A stretch of DNA of 64,000 nt. Origin: Gabonibacter massiliensis (GTDB lineage: Bacteria; Bacteroidota; Bacteroidia; Bacteroidales; Marinifilaceae). The translations under genes and the position numbers were made by a program. Below, piece after piece: positions 63,569 to 64,000 of this stretch; the stretch's first letter is position 1, and each line of letters opens with the position of its first letter. A model generated the notes under the pieces. That model did no database searches, had not been told where the DNA came from, and saw only the letters and a list, made by a program, of their open reading frames with translations. Location: assembly GCA_001487125.1 (NCBI GenBank), contig LN913013.1, forward strand, positions 992,001 through 1,056,000, read 5' to 3'.

Positions 63569-64000
63569 AATCTATATTCATATGTGCTACTCAAATGCGA
63601 ATTAAAGCCTCGGGGTTATAGACCATATCCGTATTCCCATTGCACGATTTTAAAACCCCCGTTCTCAAAATTTTGCCGCAAAGTTAAAGAAATAATGACA
63701 AAATACAAATCCTTTTTCCTTATACCGTGAAAATATATAACGCACAATCATAACTCGGATTGCCTGACCTCGTTCAAAACGCATTTTATCGTACCGAGTC
63801 TGTATCCGCCATCATCAGGCGAAAGAATATCCCGAAAGAGCCGAATAGCTGAATCGTTTATATTTATACTACCAATCAACACGCTATAAACTCATTACAA
63901 CTTCATAAATCCGAGATCACGTGAATATAGAATCATTGTAAAAATCCCAAAATAAAGAATAGAACAAATCTAAATTCAATGATTTTGGTCTTTTTATAAG
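63569..64000. other. Region upstream of rplY
   Basis: 432 bp to the window edge. It holds the rplY promoter (63679-63709). I see no tRNA, repeat or coding sequence in the rest; the last 280 bp have no supported feature. Confidence 0.55.
63679..63709 (-). promoter_or_regulatory. Promoter of rplY-pth
   Basis: On the minus strand TTTG (63709-63706), a 19-nt spacer and TAACTTTG (63686-63679) match both consensus boxes exactly in spacing. Leader of about 100 nt. Confidence 0.65.

Noticed and set aside
63720-64000. tRNA or other structured RNA near the window end
   Set aside because: No cloverleaf-like arms or CCA-type end could be found by eye; nothing else supports an RNA gene.

Overview
The window is 64 kb of a Bacteroidota chromosome with no rRNA, tRNA, insertion sequence or CRISPR array. 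A SusC/SusD pair, TAnnTTTG-type promoters with a TTTG box about 19-20 bp upstream, poor Shine-Dalgarno sequences and many Bacteroidota-specific families (DUF4199, DUF4251, DUF4254, DUF4924, DUF5606, a fused SpmA-SpmB, QueA of about 400 residues) support this. The gene mix fits Bacteroidales, possibly the Odoribacter/Butyricimonas group; that finer placement is inference.

Layout. 1-8.6 kb: the recR end, cytidine deaminase, a LysM glucosaminidase, DUF4199 plus a family-2 glycosyltransferase, an MFS carrier, a FabK/nitronate-monooxygenase-like flavoprotein, and an active/inactive pair of M16 proteases. 8.6-19.5 kb, minus strand: a giant membrane protein (ABC-2 permease, M1-like and golvesin-like parts), a SusC/SusD/lipoprotein transport operon and a TonB-like protein. 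19.7-26.7 kb: housekeeping genes (spmAB fusion, folD, ffh, ACT-domain protein, YbaK-type deacylase, radical SAM protein). 26.9-32.3 kb, plus strand: a promoter, three tandem secreted paralogues (the first frameshifted), an Ig-like secreted protein and a second copy of the giant membrane protein. 32.5-46 kb: pyruvate phosphate dikinase with a structured leader, meaB, glutamine synthetase, queA, AMP nucleosidase, yajC, cdaR-like, coaE, a DnaJ-type protein and trmN6. 46-51.3 kb: ROK kinase, a divergent GH92 protein, ispD and a Wzi-type capsule protein. 51.3-56.8 kb: a probable LPS-core or envelope locus (GT9, DUF4254, CobD/HisC-like PLP enzyme, LicC-type cytidylyltransferase, CDP-glycerol-transferase-like protein, Kdo-kinase-like protein). 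56.8-63.6 kb: folA, thyA, O-methyltransferase, M16 protease, a DUF4097-like protein, DUF4924, hslR-like, pth and rplY.

Most notable points. (1) A CobD-like PLP enzyme, a LicC-type cytidylyltransferase and a glycerophosphotransferase-like protein lie in one promoter-led operon and could make and attach an aminoalcohol phosphate to LPS. (2) Two giant ABC-2/M1-like/golvesin proteins both lack the zinc-peptidase HExxH motif and have no ATPase nearby. (3) The GH92 protein has lost its usual catalytic-site motifs. (4) A family of degenerate intergenic repeats forms the last codons (Asn-Cys-Lys-Phe-stop) of two unrelated proteins, MeaB and Pth. (5) A terminator hairpin before the ROK kinase could mark a small RNA or an attenuator.
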